Origin: Nitrospira sp.
Lineage (GTDB): Bacteria; Nitrospirota; Nitrospiria; Nitrospirales; Nitrospiraceae
Length of the DNA: 64,000 nt
Direction of reading: 5' to 3'
NCBI GenBank assembly: GCA_031315995.1
Contig: JALDRG010000004.1
Coordinates: forward strand, 124,001 to 188,000
The notes under the pieces were generated by a model that worked only from the letters and a program-made list of their open reading frames with translations, did no database searches and was not told where the DNA came from. Positions within the stretch are counted from its first letter, which is position 1, and each line of letters opens with the position of its first letter. The position numbers were made by a program, and so were the translations under genes. Shown piece by piece: positions 52,388 to 61,348 of the stretch.

Positions 52388-52732
52388 ATGGCAGACGACT
52401 ATGCGGAGAGAAAAATTCACGTCATCCGTGAATTTCTGGCCGGCGAATTTACAGCTCCTTATATCGTCGAAGCAGCGCCGAATCGACGAGACCCGTTGGC
52501 CGACACCAAATTCAAAATTATCCTCAATAATCAGGTGGAACGGACCCTCGCAGTCTGCGCCGCCGTCATGCTGGACAGCCTTCCCACCCCGGATCAACTC
52601 AAGCACCTGCTGGTAACGCAAGGCATTTTGGAACAGGTCAAATCATCGACGGACTCCCGGATTTGCCATGAAGCCTTGGGAACTGAAGAGTCCTCCACTG
52701 CAAGACCGATACGGTCGGTGCGCGGAACGTAA
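52388..52732 (+). CDS. Hypothetical protein
   Basis: 114 residues. The first 80 (ERKIHVIREFLAGEFTAPYI, then LADTKFKIILNNQVERTLAV) look like a compact alpha/beta domain; the last 30 are polar and may be disordered. A GGACGAGCACC site precedes the ATG. No family recognised. It lies 265 bp after the glycosyltransferase on the same strand and just before the gene-poor region. Confidence 0.6.
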   Translation: MADDYAERKIHVIREFLAGEFTAPYIVEAAPNRRDPLADTKFKIILNNQVERTLAVCAAVMLDSLPTPDQLKHLLVTQGILEQVKSSTDSRICHEALGTEESSTARPIRSVRGT

Positions 52733-52845
52733 CAGGCCGCTTCGAAGAAGAGTTTATAACCGGCCTTTCCCCGATGTGATCCAATCGAGTATCGTCAAGA
52801 TTCCCCCGGGCATTCTCTCCGTATCGTCGCTGAACCAATAAAAAA

Positions 52846-52867
52846 TGAGGCGAAACTTGCAGCCTCA
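52846..52867 (-). terminator. Rho-independent terminator on the minus strand
   Basis: Read on the minus strand, TGAGGC, a 10-nt loop and GCCTCA form a stem followed by a T6 tract with A then T beyond. The stem is perfect but short. No intact gene leads into it, so it is probably what remains of a lost minus-strand gene. Confidence 0.55.
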
Positions 52868-55619
52868 CCTCCGTCTCATCGCAATCGCAGGCGATGTACT
52901 TGTTCGAAAGGCCCAAATTGCGACTGACTGCAATTTACTGCGCTAGCCTATGGAATATAAAGAGAAAGTGGCCATCGCGACACCAACTCACTTACGACCA
53001 TTTAGGACCAAATTTGACCTTGAACCGTGACCAAAACCGTGACCAAAAAAAATACTTAGATCAGGAAGACAATTTAGAGATTGAAGTAGGGAATGGCTTC
53101 CTCGACCCCAACCTTTGGGAATGGTAGTATGTATGCCCCAGACTCAAGTCTTCTTATATGGCATCCTCGGTGTAAAACCTCAGTTTATGGATAGACAGCC
53201 ATTAAACTCAATGGATCTTTAGCTATGCAGACATTCTGCAATGCCTCAACGGCCTTCATTATGCGATGGATAAGGATGAAGCACTCGCAATATGTTCCTA
53301 AATCCCGCTGCATTAAGTCATGCTGAGATTGATCGCTCCCGATTGTGTCCAGCCTTATCCGACTGCGTAACAAACCGGAGGATTAAAGAGAGCGATGACA
53401 ATGATGGAAAAATGTCGGCGAGTACGTTGAACAGTTATTTTATACCGGAGAATGATACAGTTTGCACCGGTAAGATTTATGAAACCGCGACATGTTTACC
53501 AGAGGTCCTGGTGAAGTACTCCATCTGACAACAAAAGACCGATCGATAAATTGCGGGACGGAGCTCCGGAGATAAACTCCCCTGATGATGATTCCCAGCG
53601 TAAGATGATTTCGTTCGGAGACGACTATTGGTGGTGAAAGCCAGAATCTCGAGATCAAACTAGCAGACCAGGTGGACTTTGATGGAGCGAACATTTCACC
53701 TAACACTATTCAAAGGTTCTTCCCATGGAGGCAGATCCTGGGTAGGCGCAGATGTGGCCGCGCATCGTCTTTCTCAGGATCCTGCGCTCCAAGCAATGTT
53801 GACAGGAAGCATTCGGCCTAGTGCTCGAAATGCCGAAGATCACAGGGAGCTCTCAATTGGTGGAGAACTATTGCGAATCCGAAGATCTCGAACAAAGTCA
53901 CTCGTCCTAAGATCCATATCGGATCGAGCTGTCCCGCAATGGGAAATCGAGGATGCAACCAATTTATGCGAGATCCGATCATTCGACGAGAACTGTTCAG
54001 AATCGTAAAAATGCTTCTATCCGGTATCGGCTCGTGGATGGGATCGCCAAAAAGAAGAAGATCGATGGAAGCCACAAGGCTCGATAATTTCTAATTTTGG
54101 AGCACGGTTCCGCTCTCCTGATCCGCAACGCCCAGGTGCGTGGAACATCCCAGGCCAGAACGGAAATTGGGCGTTGCAGATTTCAGCACGTCGATCGCCA
54201 AAACGTGCTCCCCACCGTACTCGAAATTTTCATTCTAAGACGCCCATCGCCATTAGGACGTTTTTTACAAAATACTCCAAAACATTGTCAGAACGGTTGA
54301 AATGATGCTGGTTTTTCTCTTTGAATCATGTGACCTCATTCACAGGCTTTCCTATCCAAATAGTCAATTCCCACCTGATCAGCGAAGCTCTCCACACATA
54401 AGGTACGGTTACGGGACTCTAATCGGAGACCGTATTATCTATGTAACCGAAAGCTTGAACTCTTATGATGACGGCTGAGGGCGATGCCTCTCCGAAGCCC
54501 TAGCCAATTCATCGCTTCTTCGTAGAAACACTTAAAAGATTTGCAATACACGTCAGCGAGCGCTGTAGAATCCGACGCTGAATCAGCATTGTAAGCCAAA
54601 CTTAGAGCGTGAACACACACGGCTCATCCCCTACAAAACCACGGTAATATCCGACTGCACAAAAGAGTGTTTGAAGGCGTTCGACGCCTCGTTTAATGCA
54701 GTCCAGAAGATGGATGCTCCTGCAAGGTGGTGGTTACGTCCTTCTAGCGCGTGCGGACAGCATCGATGCAGTCTATTTTGACACCTGGGATAAGATTTTC
54801 CGTTTCCCACTCTGACGAGCACCATGTCAATGCCAATATGTGTCTCAGTCGTTGGAGCAGGTCGCGAGATCAGTGCGGAATGGTTGCAGAGTTACGAAGA
54901 ACGGCTCGACGACGCGCCAGATAGGCTTCTTCGCTTCACCGCGCACGATTTCGCGAGCCTTCCATCCGTTGAGGCTCAAAGTCCATCTTCCGCAGATCAA
55001 GCCGAAAGTTTTCGTGCACATGGCGAGAATCGACCGTGTCAAACCAAGTCTCGCGTTGTATGGTTCGTTGGGACTTTTGCCGTTATTTATCAGGACTGGT
55101 TCCACATTCCCTCCTGGAGGTTAGACAAACGACGATGATCATTTTTTCGTGCGCAGCGCGAGCTAACCTTCGACCACTCGAGTCCAAAGATCTCTTAAAT
55201 CATCTGAATTGTGAGTATCGAAACTATAGTGCCCAGCTGGAGCTTTTGATTCCTTCCTAAAATTTTTCCTGGATTCATGCATCAAACGATTCTGCTAGCA
55301 CCGTCAATGACCGCCAGAAATAGTATTCTGATTTCGGGAACAGGATAGTCTTTCTACTCTGACCATATGAATCAAGTGAAGCCGGGGCTGCGCTCCCAAT
55401 CCCCAGCCGTCCGGTCCGGTTTGTCCGGAACGGCCGGCGGGTTCTTGGGGTAAGGTTCCTCCGTGGACTTCTCTCCTCATGATCTGCATTCTTCCTTTAC
55501 CTTCAAGCAACGAGACATGGACACAGCCAGATGGACGGCCAAGCTGACGCATCGCCGCCATGAGTTCAGGCCGCGGCGAACCCATTCACGTGGATCATGG
55601 AATGAGTCTGAAGCAAGTC

Positions 55620-55652
55620 AGGGAGGGTTCGCTGCCGCGCGCACCCCTCCCT
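55620..55652. other. Hairpin with 8-bp GC-rich stem
   Basis: AGGGAGGG (55620-55627) and CCCTCCCT (55645-55652) pair perfectly around a 17-nt GC-rich loop that can itself pair. There is no T tract, so a terminator is unlikely. Its role is not known. Confidence 0.4.
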
Positions 55653-55706
55653 GTGCCTAGACATCCTGCTCTAGACTATTGCCAGCCTAGCCATGACAGT
55701 AGTTGA

Positions 55707-55731
55707 GTTACTGCTCCCCAGGGGCAGTAAC
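55707..55731. other. Strong 25-bp hairpin GTTACTGC...GCAGTAAC
   Basis: The arms GTTACTGC and GCAGTAAC are perfect complements, and the inner TCCCC and AGGGG allow up to four further pairs with a bulge. It is about 70 bp downstream of the hairpin at 55620. No T tract follows. Confidence 0.4.
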
Positions 55732-55906
55732 CCAAGGCTTGTTCTAATGGGCACATCGTTCATCACCTCCTTCCCTGCGGAAACGGCACAATACCCGGCG
55801 CGCGTAAGTATCGTGCTCGTATGGCAGACCTGACCTCCGAACGTCCTCATGGCACATTCAGCCGATGGGGACGCATGAAGTCGCTATGGAATGGGACGGC
55901 TAGGGA

Positions 55907-56260
55907 TCAGATGCGTAGGACTGTGGTGATGGAAAGGACATCCGGTGGAGAACTACCTGACAGGCGATGCACACCACTTTGGTTGAGGAGGAAAGAATTC
56001 TGGAGCGAAGTCGTGAGGGGCGTCGCTGAGCAGGAGTCAACGGTGTGGGAGAAGAAGGGATGAGGGGAGTCTGAAACAGACTGAGGTCCGAGGAACTTGA
56101 AGGTGTCGCAGAATTGCCGAATGGGTTCTTGTTTCGGTTCAGTACACCCATTCTCCATGGTGACATCCGAATAGACAGGAACAAGGCATGCCTGGGCATT
56201 GAAGCTAAAGCCAAAGAAAAGGATCAGCGCGAAGAGGATAAGGATCTGTTTTACATTCAT
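55907..56260 (-). CDS. Possible small secreted Cys-containing protein
   Basis: 117 residues from the ATG at 56260. A clear signal peptide (MNVKQILILFALILFFGFSF, cleaved near NAQA) is followed by ACLVPVYSDVTMENGCTEPK and PIRQFCDTFKFLGPQSVSD. Four cysteines lie near residues 25, 38, 49 and beyond, which could form disulphides or bind metal. The remainder (from about residue 55) is Ser/Pro-rich and less convincing. No strong ribosome site is seen, so the gene may be decayed. No family recognised. Confidence 0.4.
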   Translation of the reverse strand: MNVKQILILFALILFFGFSFNAQACLVPVYSDVTMENGCTEPKQEPIRQFCDTFKFLGPQSVSDSPHPFFSHTVDSCSATPLTTSLQNSFLLNQSGVHRLSGSSPPDVLSITTVLRI

Positions 56261-56464
56261 GGTGCCATGCGAATTGAATGATAAAAATATGCTATGCCCC
56301 CATGGTTTCGGTGTCAATGCATGTGAAGGACGCTCACAACCATACAGCAGAACCCGCTTACCGACGCCACACTCATCACAGCCATCTGTGAAGCAGGAGA
56401 TCACTCCACGTCCAATGGAACTGATTACACCGGCCGAAAACCGTGACCGGAACAGCGAAGAATC

Positions 56465-56659
56465 CTATACCTTGGCTTTCTGCGCGAACACCGTCGCATC
56501 ACAGGCGATGTATTTGATCTGTTTCATGGGAACGATGATGACTTCTTTAGCCGAATCGACTTCCAACACTTCCATGTCTTCGCTGATCGTGTGACGAATC
56601 GCATCCTTCACCAGCAGTTCCTGATTGTCGGCAAACACCACTTTCACCCAATATTGCAC
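56465..56659 (-). CDS. Small hypothetical protein
   Basis: 64 residues with a GTG start (56659) behind AGGAGGGTCGCTC, a strong site. The sequence QYWVKVVFADNQELLVKDAI, then EVLEVDSAKEVIIVPMKQIK and YIACDATVFAQKAK looks like a small alpha/beta domain. It lies 15 bp after the proC stop on the same strand, so the two are probably co-transcribed. No family recognised. Confidence 0.7.
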   Translation of the reverse strand: MQYWVKVVFADNQELLVKDAIRHTISEDMEVLEVDSAKEVIIVPMKQIKYIACDATVFAQKAKV

Positions 56660-56674
56660 GAGCGACCCTCCTTG

Positions 56675-57502
56675 TTAGAGACCATGACCCTCTTCCTGCC
56701 CCAGCTCCTGCGATCGTTGCGTCGCCGCGGCGACGGCTGACATCAAGGTCGCGCGGAGCCGCCCCTGCTCCAGACGGGAGAGCCCGGATATCGTGGTGCC
56801 TCCGGGCGAGGCCACACGGTCTTTCAAGACCGCCGGGTGTATCCCCTGTTCGAGTATCATGCGCGCCGCGCCGGCCAGCGTCTGCGCCGCGAGGAGTTGC
56901 GCGGTGGCCCGAGGCAATCCCATCAACACCCCGCCGTCCGCCAAGGCCTCGATCATGGCGAACACGTAGGCAGGTCCGCTTCCACTCAGGCCCGTCACGG
57001 CATCCATCAGCCGCTCTTCCACCACGACCACCTGACCGACGGATTCGAACAGGCGCCGCGCTCGGTTCTGGTCCTCGGAAGACAAGCCCGGCATCACGCT
57101 CAACGCCGTCACGCCTTCCCCGATCGTCGAGGGCGTGTTCGGCATGGCACGAACCAGTCTGGTCGTCTTGAGCTGAGCCTGTAGCCGAGAAAGAGGATAC
57201 CCGGCCGCGACGGAAATCAGCAGAGGCTGAGCCTTGAGACTCGGGGTCAATTCAGTCAGCACTGTATCGAGTACCTGCGGTTCGACACAGAGCACGACGA
57301 GCTCCGTGCCCCGCACCGCCGCGCGATTGTCGGCCTGGACCGCTACCCTGTATCGCTCAGCGAGCAGCTTCCGGCGATCGGATTGAGGATCGCTGACGGC
57401 AATCTGTTCGGCCGTGGCCACCCCTTTTCGCAGCAGGCCGGCCAGCAAAGACTCCGCCATATTGCCGCCGCCGATAAAGGCGAGTCGTGTTCCCGTCAAC
57501 AT
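56675..57502 (-). CDS. proC: Pyrroline-5-carboxylate reductase
   Basis: 275 residues, normal length. It reduces pyrroline-5-carboxylate to proline with NAD(P)H, the last step of proline synthesis. The nucleotide-binding start is LAFIGGGNMAESLLAGLL. LVRAMPNTPSTIGEGVTAL is the substrate loop, and AVTGLSGSGPAYVFAMIEAL with LKDRVASPGGTTISGLSRLE is the C-terminal dimer domain. All are intact. It is divergent from the HEAT-repeat gene and followed by the small gene at 56465. Confidence 0.95.
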   Translation of the reverse strand: MLTGTRLAFIGGGNMAESLLAGLLRKGVATAEQIAVSDPQSDRRKLLAERYRVAVQADNRAAVRGTELVVLCVEPQVLDTVLTELTPSLKAQPLLISVAAGYPLSRLQAQLKTTRLVRAMPNTPSTIGEGVTALSVMPGLSSEDQNRARRLFESVGQVVVVEERLMDAVTGLSGSGPAYVFAMIEALADGGVLMGLPRATAQLLAAQTLAGAARMILEQGIHPAVLKDRVASPGGTTISGLSRLEQGRLRATLMSAVAAATQRSQELGQEEGHGL

Positions 57503-57538
57503 GCGCGATTATACGGACGGCCCTCCGGTTGGCGCAAC

Positions 57539-57566
57539 TTGCAACAAGCGGAACTGGTTGTATAGA
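57539..57566 (+). promoter_or_regulatory. Possible promoter of the HEAT-repeat gene
   Basis: TTGCAA (57539-57544) and TATAGA (57561-57566) are 16 bp apart. They lie 50 bp before the ATG at 57616. Both hexamers differ from the consensus by one base. The spacing is one base short of ideal. Confidence 0.45.
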
Positions 57567-57615
57567 GTGACCTGAGGGTTCCTGATCACCGTCCTTTCAG
57601 CAGAACGGAGCCGAT

Positions 57616-58692
57616 ATGAGATGCATCTTCTCGCTCATTACCCTGGGGGCGCTGTTACTTCTTGGCGATACGAGTTGGGCGCGCCGCGACGCCCTGTCCG
57701 CCGAGCAAAAAACTCACATGGAGCGAATCGATCGTGTGTTGATCGATGTCATCGCCCTCTCGGACAAGGGCAGCATCGATGCGACACCGCTGGTCGAAGT
57801 GGTCTCCACTCGCATGAAAGAATTCGGCTACACAACCGTCACCGATCCGGCTCAGCCGCACGACGTGGAGTTGAAGGTCAAATGCGAGCAACGAAAGACC
57901 TGGGAAGGCAGCACGACGATGGGCAGCGATGCCGACCTGCCGGACTCCCCGTCACGGCTCTGGAAAGGGCCGGCCTGCCAGCTCGGCTATGTCCTCGATG
58001 GAAAAAAAATGGCCTGGCGCAAGGAGGTCCGCACGGATTTCCAGGATTCCCACGCCGCGGCGACGCTCGCCAAGGCCGACGATCCCTCGACCTATGCCAT
58101 GGCCAAGTTGCAAACCCGCCTGGAGGAGTACGATTTTCCCGCTCTCCTCACTGCTGAATGGGGACAGGAAGCCCGTCTCTTCCGCCTCTACGACGATCCG
58201 AAGACCCCGGTCGCGCGCAAGGTGAAGCTGGTGACGCTGTTCGGCGAGCTCTTCTCCGTCGACGCGGTCCCGCGCCTCCTGGACGGGCTGAACGGCGCCG
58301 ACCGCAGCATTGCGAAAGCCTCGGCCCTGGCGCTCGGGAATATCGGCCAGAAAGACACGATTCCTGTTCTCATCAAGACGATGCAACAAGGCGCGCCAGA
58401 TTTGCGCGCGCCGGCGGCCAAGGCCCTGGGAATCGCCGGTGCATTGCACGGCGATTTCACTATTGTGGATCCTCTGCTCGAAACCTTGAACACCGAGGAT
58501 GTCGCGGTGAAAACCGAGGTTGCGTGGGCGCTGGGGAAATTACCGGACAGGCGCGCCTATGAGCCGCTGTTCAACCTTCAGAAAGCGCTGTATCGAGTCC
58601 GCGAAAACGATGCCGATCCGAGTCTCGTCAAATTGAAGGAAGCCGTCAATTGGAGTATCAAGCAGATCGATACCTGGGAGTACGTGCAATAG
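57616..58692 (+). CDS. Secreted HEAT-repeat protein
   Basis: 358 residues. A signal peptide (LITLGALLLLGDTSWA) precedes an N-terminal domain (VDLKVKCEQ... with Cys residues) and a C-terminal array of HEAT repeats: DAVPRLLDGLNGADRSIAKA, ALALGNIGQKDTIPVLIKTM, and VDPLLETLNTEDVAVKTEVA with WALGKLPDRRAYEPLFNLQK. HEAT repeats bind other proteins. The role of the N-terminal part is not recognised. The end overlaps the start of the next gene by 43 bp. Preceded by the possible promoter at 57539-57566. Confidence 0.8.
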   Translation: MRCIFSLITLGALLLLGDTSWARRDALSAEQKTHMERIDRVLIDVIALSDKGSIDATPLVEVVSTRMKEFGYTTVTDPAQPHDVELKVKCEQRKTWEGSTTMGSDADLPDSPSRLWKGPACQLGYVLDGKKMAWRKEVRTDFQDSHAAATLAKADDPSTYAMAKLQTRLEEYDFPALLTAEWGQEARLFRLYDDPKTPVARKVKLVTLFGELFSVDAVPRLLDGLNGADRSIAKASALALGNIGQKDTIPVLIKTMQQGAPDLRAPAAKALGIAGALHGDFTIVDPLLETLNTEDVAVKTEVAWALGKLPDRRAYEPLFNLQKALYRVRENDADPSLVKLKEAVNWSIKQIDTWEYVQ

Positions 58693-59249
58693 CAGGCCCG
58701 CGCGGTACCGAAATCGGCGGCGGCTGGACCCTGCCCGGACACCGCGTCGCCGTACTGGTCCTGGCCATGGCCCTCCTGGTTTGTGCCGCGGGACCGGCTC
58801 AGGCTCAGGTGATGGGAGAGGCAGCGGAACTCGACCGTCTCCGAGCGAAGGCGGAGGACGCCATGGGCAATGACGACGCGGAAGGCGCGGCGATGAACAT
58901 GGGACGCGCTGCGCTGATGGCCTCGCAACTCGCAAAGCGGCAGACGGAAACGGGGCCGCGGCAGGCATTCAAAGCAACGGAACACCTCTATCGATCGCAG
59001 GAGCACGGCTATCGAGCCGTCGCCCTATTTCGTCGAGCCGGAGGTGAGCTCCCTGCGTCGGCCGGTGTGTGCGGTAGTCTTCAACTGGCCAGGCTCGAAT
59101 TGCACCACGCGCAAGAGGCGCTCGGTCGGCCGGATGATACGGATGCGAACAATACCGCCGCCTCCCGACGGAAGGCGGCGCAGCAGAGTACGGAAGATTG
59201 GGCGATCGTGCTGGACTCGATGCAAGGGGAATTTCGTTGTCCCAGCTAG
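58650..59249 (+). CDS. Secreted helical protein, unknown
   Basis: 199 residues from the ATG at 58650, which overlaps the HEAT gene; no other ATG, GTG or TTG gives the full signal peptide (VAVLVLAMALLVCAAGPAQA). The mature part is helical: AAELDRLRAKAEDAMGNDDA, then MASQLAKRQTETGPRQAFKA and LARLELHHAQEALGRPDDTD. It has two cysteines (GVCGSL and FRCPS). No family recognised. Probably co-transcribed with the HEAT gene. Confidence 0.65.
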   Translation: MEYQADRYLGVRAIAGPRGTEIGGGWTLPGHRVAVLVLAMALLVCAAGPAQAQVMGEAAELDRLRAKAEDAMGNDDAEGAAMNMGRAALMASQLAKRQTETGPRQAFKATEHLYRSQEHGYRAVALFRRAGGELPASAGVCGSLQLARLELHHAQEALGRPDDTDANNTAASRRKAAQQSTEDWAIVLDSMQGEFRCPS

Positions 59250-59312
59250 CCCGGACTATTCATGAATACCTGCTCCGTCGTCCGATCCTCTCGTCCGCAG
59301 AAAAGAGCTTAT

Positions 59313-59431
59313 GGCATATAGCTCATAGCGTATGGCCAGAAATCGAGAGTGGGCTTCTTTACTCTCAGCTATACGCCACCAGCCATATGCTCTGACCCTG
59401 ACGAGATACGCTTCACGATTCACCCTTCACG
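59313..59431. repeat. Imperfect inverted repeat followed by TTCACG repeats
   Basis: GGCATATAGCTCATAGCGTATGGC-like sequence (59313-59336) is an imperfect inverted match to 59367-59390, with an inner GAGAGT and ACTCTC (59345-59366) that pairs perfectly. About 20 bp later CTTCACGATTCACCCTTCACG (59411-59431) holds three related TTCAC units. The block is between two genes that face each other. It looks like an intergenic repeat element; copies in the rest of the genome would show this. Confidence 0.5.
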
Positions 59432-59476
59432 GATGTCGAGACCGCCGCCGGCGGACTGTTCCGCATCCCGCTCCTG

Positions 59477-59920
59477 CTAGTCGTCTTCCGGATTGATGAT
59501 GTGCAGGCCGGCTGGACGACAGGCCGCCAATAGCTGCTTGTCCGCACTCACGACCGTCAGCCGGAGCGGCTTGAGCTCCAGCGCCAAGGCGAGGTGTAGA
59601 AGCTGCGGCGAACGCAGGGCCGGATAATCCAAAATCAGCTCCTTCGCCGCCAGATACGTGTCCATCGTCGGAGAAATAAACTGAAACAGTCCTTGCGAGG
59701 CTTCCATCTCAAACTTGTACAGCACCGAATAACAGTCGTCCCGGGTGATTTCCCCCTGCTGCGCGCGGACGGATAACGCCGAATAAAAGTCCGTGACGCT
59801 CCACATGGGCAAAATGGCGACCTTGCCCCGTTTCACCATCAGCTTGTTGACCACCCGCGTCCCGCGTTCCATGCTGTACCGCTTGACCAACGCCGTCGAA
59901 TCGAAATAGTAGTACGGCAT
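59477..59920 (-). CDS. PIN-domain protein, possible toxin
   Basis: 147 residues, normal for VapC-type PIN nucleases. YYFDSTALVKRY carries the first catalytic Asp (D7). WSVTDFYSALSVRAQQGEIT has an acidic residue at D44. The third acidic position, usually Asp in a DALHLA motif, is Gln here (Q106 in RSPQLLHLALALELK). D127 in VVSADKQLLAAC is kept. With one metal ligand missing, RNase activity may be weak or lost. The ATG lies one base after the stop of the small gene upstream, the arrangement of an antitoxin-toxin pair. Confidence 0.8.
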   Translation of the reverse strand: MPYYYFDSTALVKRYSMERGTRVVNKLMVKRGKVAILPMWSVTDFYSALSVRAQQGEITRDDCYSVLYKFEMEASQGLFQFISPTMDTYLAAKELILDYPALRSPQLLHLALALELKPLRLTVVSADKQLLAACRPAGLHIINPEDD

Positions 59921-59921
59921 C

Positions 59922-60170
59922 CTACACCCTCCCCTTCAAGAGACTGTCCGCCAACGGCGACTGGAGCTTGGAGAGGCGATCCTGTAACTCATCCAACGGC
60001 AATTCCTCGTAGTAGCCCTGCTTGCGAAAAATGCTCACGATGGCGCTTTTCAGCACCTGCTGCGTATCTGCCGTCAACCGCTCGCGCAAACGTTTCTTCA
60101 TCGCCTGGCTGGACAGTCGGCGTGCGCCGTTGCCTTGTTCGTCCGACTTCCGGGTCCCTAATTTACTCAT
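59922..60170 (-). CDS. Possible antitoxin paired with the PIN protein
   Basis: 82 residues. The N-terminus (MSKLGTRKSDEQGNGARRLS) is basic and polar, the middle (QAMKKRLRERLTADTQQVLK, then SAIVSIFRKQGYYEELPLDE) helical. No ribbon-helix-helix, AbrB or Phd/YefM motif can be recognised, so the antitoxin role rests on its position 1 bp before the PIN start. The C-terminal LQDRLSKLQSPLADSLLKGR might be the toxin-binding segment. Uncertain. Confidence 0.6.
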   Translation of the reverse strand: MSKLGTRKSDEQGNGARRLSSQAMKKRLRERLTADTQQVLKSAIVSIFRKQGYYEELPLDELQDRLSKLQSPLADSLLKGRV

Positions 60171-60205
60171 CCCCTCTCCTCTCTCCTATGGTTGTCTCTC
60201 AGCCG

Positions 60206-61348
60206 TTACCGACTGAGCGGCGGCTGCCCCGCCTCTCTCGGGCAACCGGACGGCGTCGAAGCCGAAACCGGCAGATCCATCTCTCCATACACATGCGCGG
60301 CCACAGAACGGGCGAGATCGGACGCAAACTCCTGCTGCATCACGCGAACGGCTTTCGCAGCCGCCTCGCGCTCCGTCACATGCCCTTCCTTTCCGCCTTT
60401 CGAAACGGCGCCCACCACGCGATGGGTCGCCACCTCCTCAATCACGGACTCCGCGCACCAACGAACATATCGAAACTGTGGATCGTTCACCTCGATCGGC
60501 CTAATGCGTACCGAGCCCGTGATGCGCAATTCCGCCGGAGCGGCACCGGAACCGGCACCGGACTTCACCACCGAGAAGCCTTCCTGCGCGAGACCGTCCA
60601 TGAGCGCGCGTTCAAGCGGTTCGGCCTGGTCGCCCGAGATCTCCACGGCCACCCCGAGATTGGTGGACAGAAATTGCTCCAATTCAGCGGTCAACTCGGC
60701 CACACGATAGGCGGATGGATTCCCCTGCCCGTTCGATCGAACGATCCGAAGGTCGGTATTGTAGGCCTCGCGGAGGACGAGGTTCTTGGCGGCCCGTTTG
60801 AGATTGCGCACGTGCGAGAGCTTGTCCTGGGTCTGATGCGCTTCGGTCACTTGCGTCTGGATGGTGCGATCGAGTTCACTGAGGCGCTCGACCATCGCCG
60901 CTTCGGCTTGCGCCCGGTTCATGCCTGCCAGAGCATAGTACTGTCGCGTCTTTTGGTCAAACCAGGTATCCAGGACCTGCACGTTTTCCAGCACCTTGTC
61001 CGTGGTGACACGCGTCACATTATCCAGTGTGAGCCGTCGTTCCGTGCGCGTCTGGCCCCGGGCCTCCACAACCAAGTACGATTCCCAATCCTTGGCCTGA
61101 GCCGTAATCTCCGCTCTGAAAATCCTCGATACGGCGGCATAGGCTTGCTCCGTGGCCTGCGGGCGCGAATCGGCCTGGCCCACCCCGACTAAGTACTGTT
61201 CGGACGGATACGTCACGGTTCCGCCGTCGATCCAGGGAGGGCGAGACGATCCCATCCCCCACCCGCATCCGGCCAGGGACAGCGCCAGAAGCGTCGACAC
61301 ACCGGCTTGCTTCAGACGACTGTTCGTGACCGACCCCGGCAACCTCAT
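60206..61348 (-). CDS. LPP20-family lipoprotein
   Basis: 380 residues from the ATG at 61348, which overlaps the stop of the upstream gene (ATGA). The lipobox is ALSLAGC. A region (SEQYLVGVGQADSRPQATEQ, then AYAAVSRIFRAEITAQAKDW) matches the LPP20 and COG3018 pattern, followed by LDNVTRVTTDKVLENVQVLD. A second part (PQFRYVRWCAESVIEEVATH) may be an LpoB-like domain. These proteins are outer-membrane lipoproteins that occur beside LpoB in several bacteria. Role presumably linked to peptidoglycan synthesis, unproven. Confidence 0.75.
   Translation of the reverse strand: MRLPGSVTNSRLKQAGVSTLLALSLAGCGWGMGSSRPPWIDGGTVTYPSEQYLVGVGQADSRPQATEQAYAAVSRIFRAEITAQAKDWESYLVVEARGQTRTERRLTLDNVTRVTTDKVLENVQVLDTWFDQKTRQYYALAGMNRAQAEAAMVERLSELDRTIQTQVTEAHQTQDKLSHVRNLKRAAKNLVLREAYNTDLRIVRSNGQGNPSAYRVAELTAELEQFLSTNLGVAVEISGDQAEPLERALMDGLAQEGFSVVKSGAGSGAAPAELRITGSVRIRPIEVNDPQFRYVRWCAESVIEEVATHRVVGAVSKGGKEGHVTEREAAAKAVRVMQQEFASDLARSVAAHVYGEMDLPVSASTPSGCPREAGQPPLSR

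Larger units (their letters stand above)
52733..55906. other. Low-GC, gene-poor region
   Basis: About 3.2 kb with base composition nearer 46-48% GC, well below the 58-60% of the genes around it. No frame is recognisable. The longest protein-like stretch (53679-54008, plus strand, continued in frame after one stop to about 54300) has no known family, and several frames are open at once near 54800-55130. It contains one good terminator (52846-52867) and two strong hairpins (55620-55652 and 55707-55731). It looks like decayed or acquired DNA, but no integrase, transposase, tRNA or direct-repeat boundary was seen. Confidence 0.5.

Noticed and set aside
52868..52916. Minus-strand fragment ending NKYIACDCDETEV, similar to the C-terminus of the small gene at 56465 (KYIACD)
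   Set aside because: Only six residues match in a row; too short to claim a paralogue remnant.
54824..55138. Three overlapping frames open at once
   Set aside because: All three frames being open points to composition, and none has a known motif.
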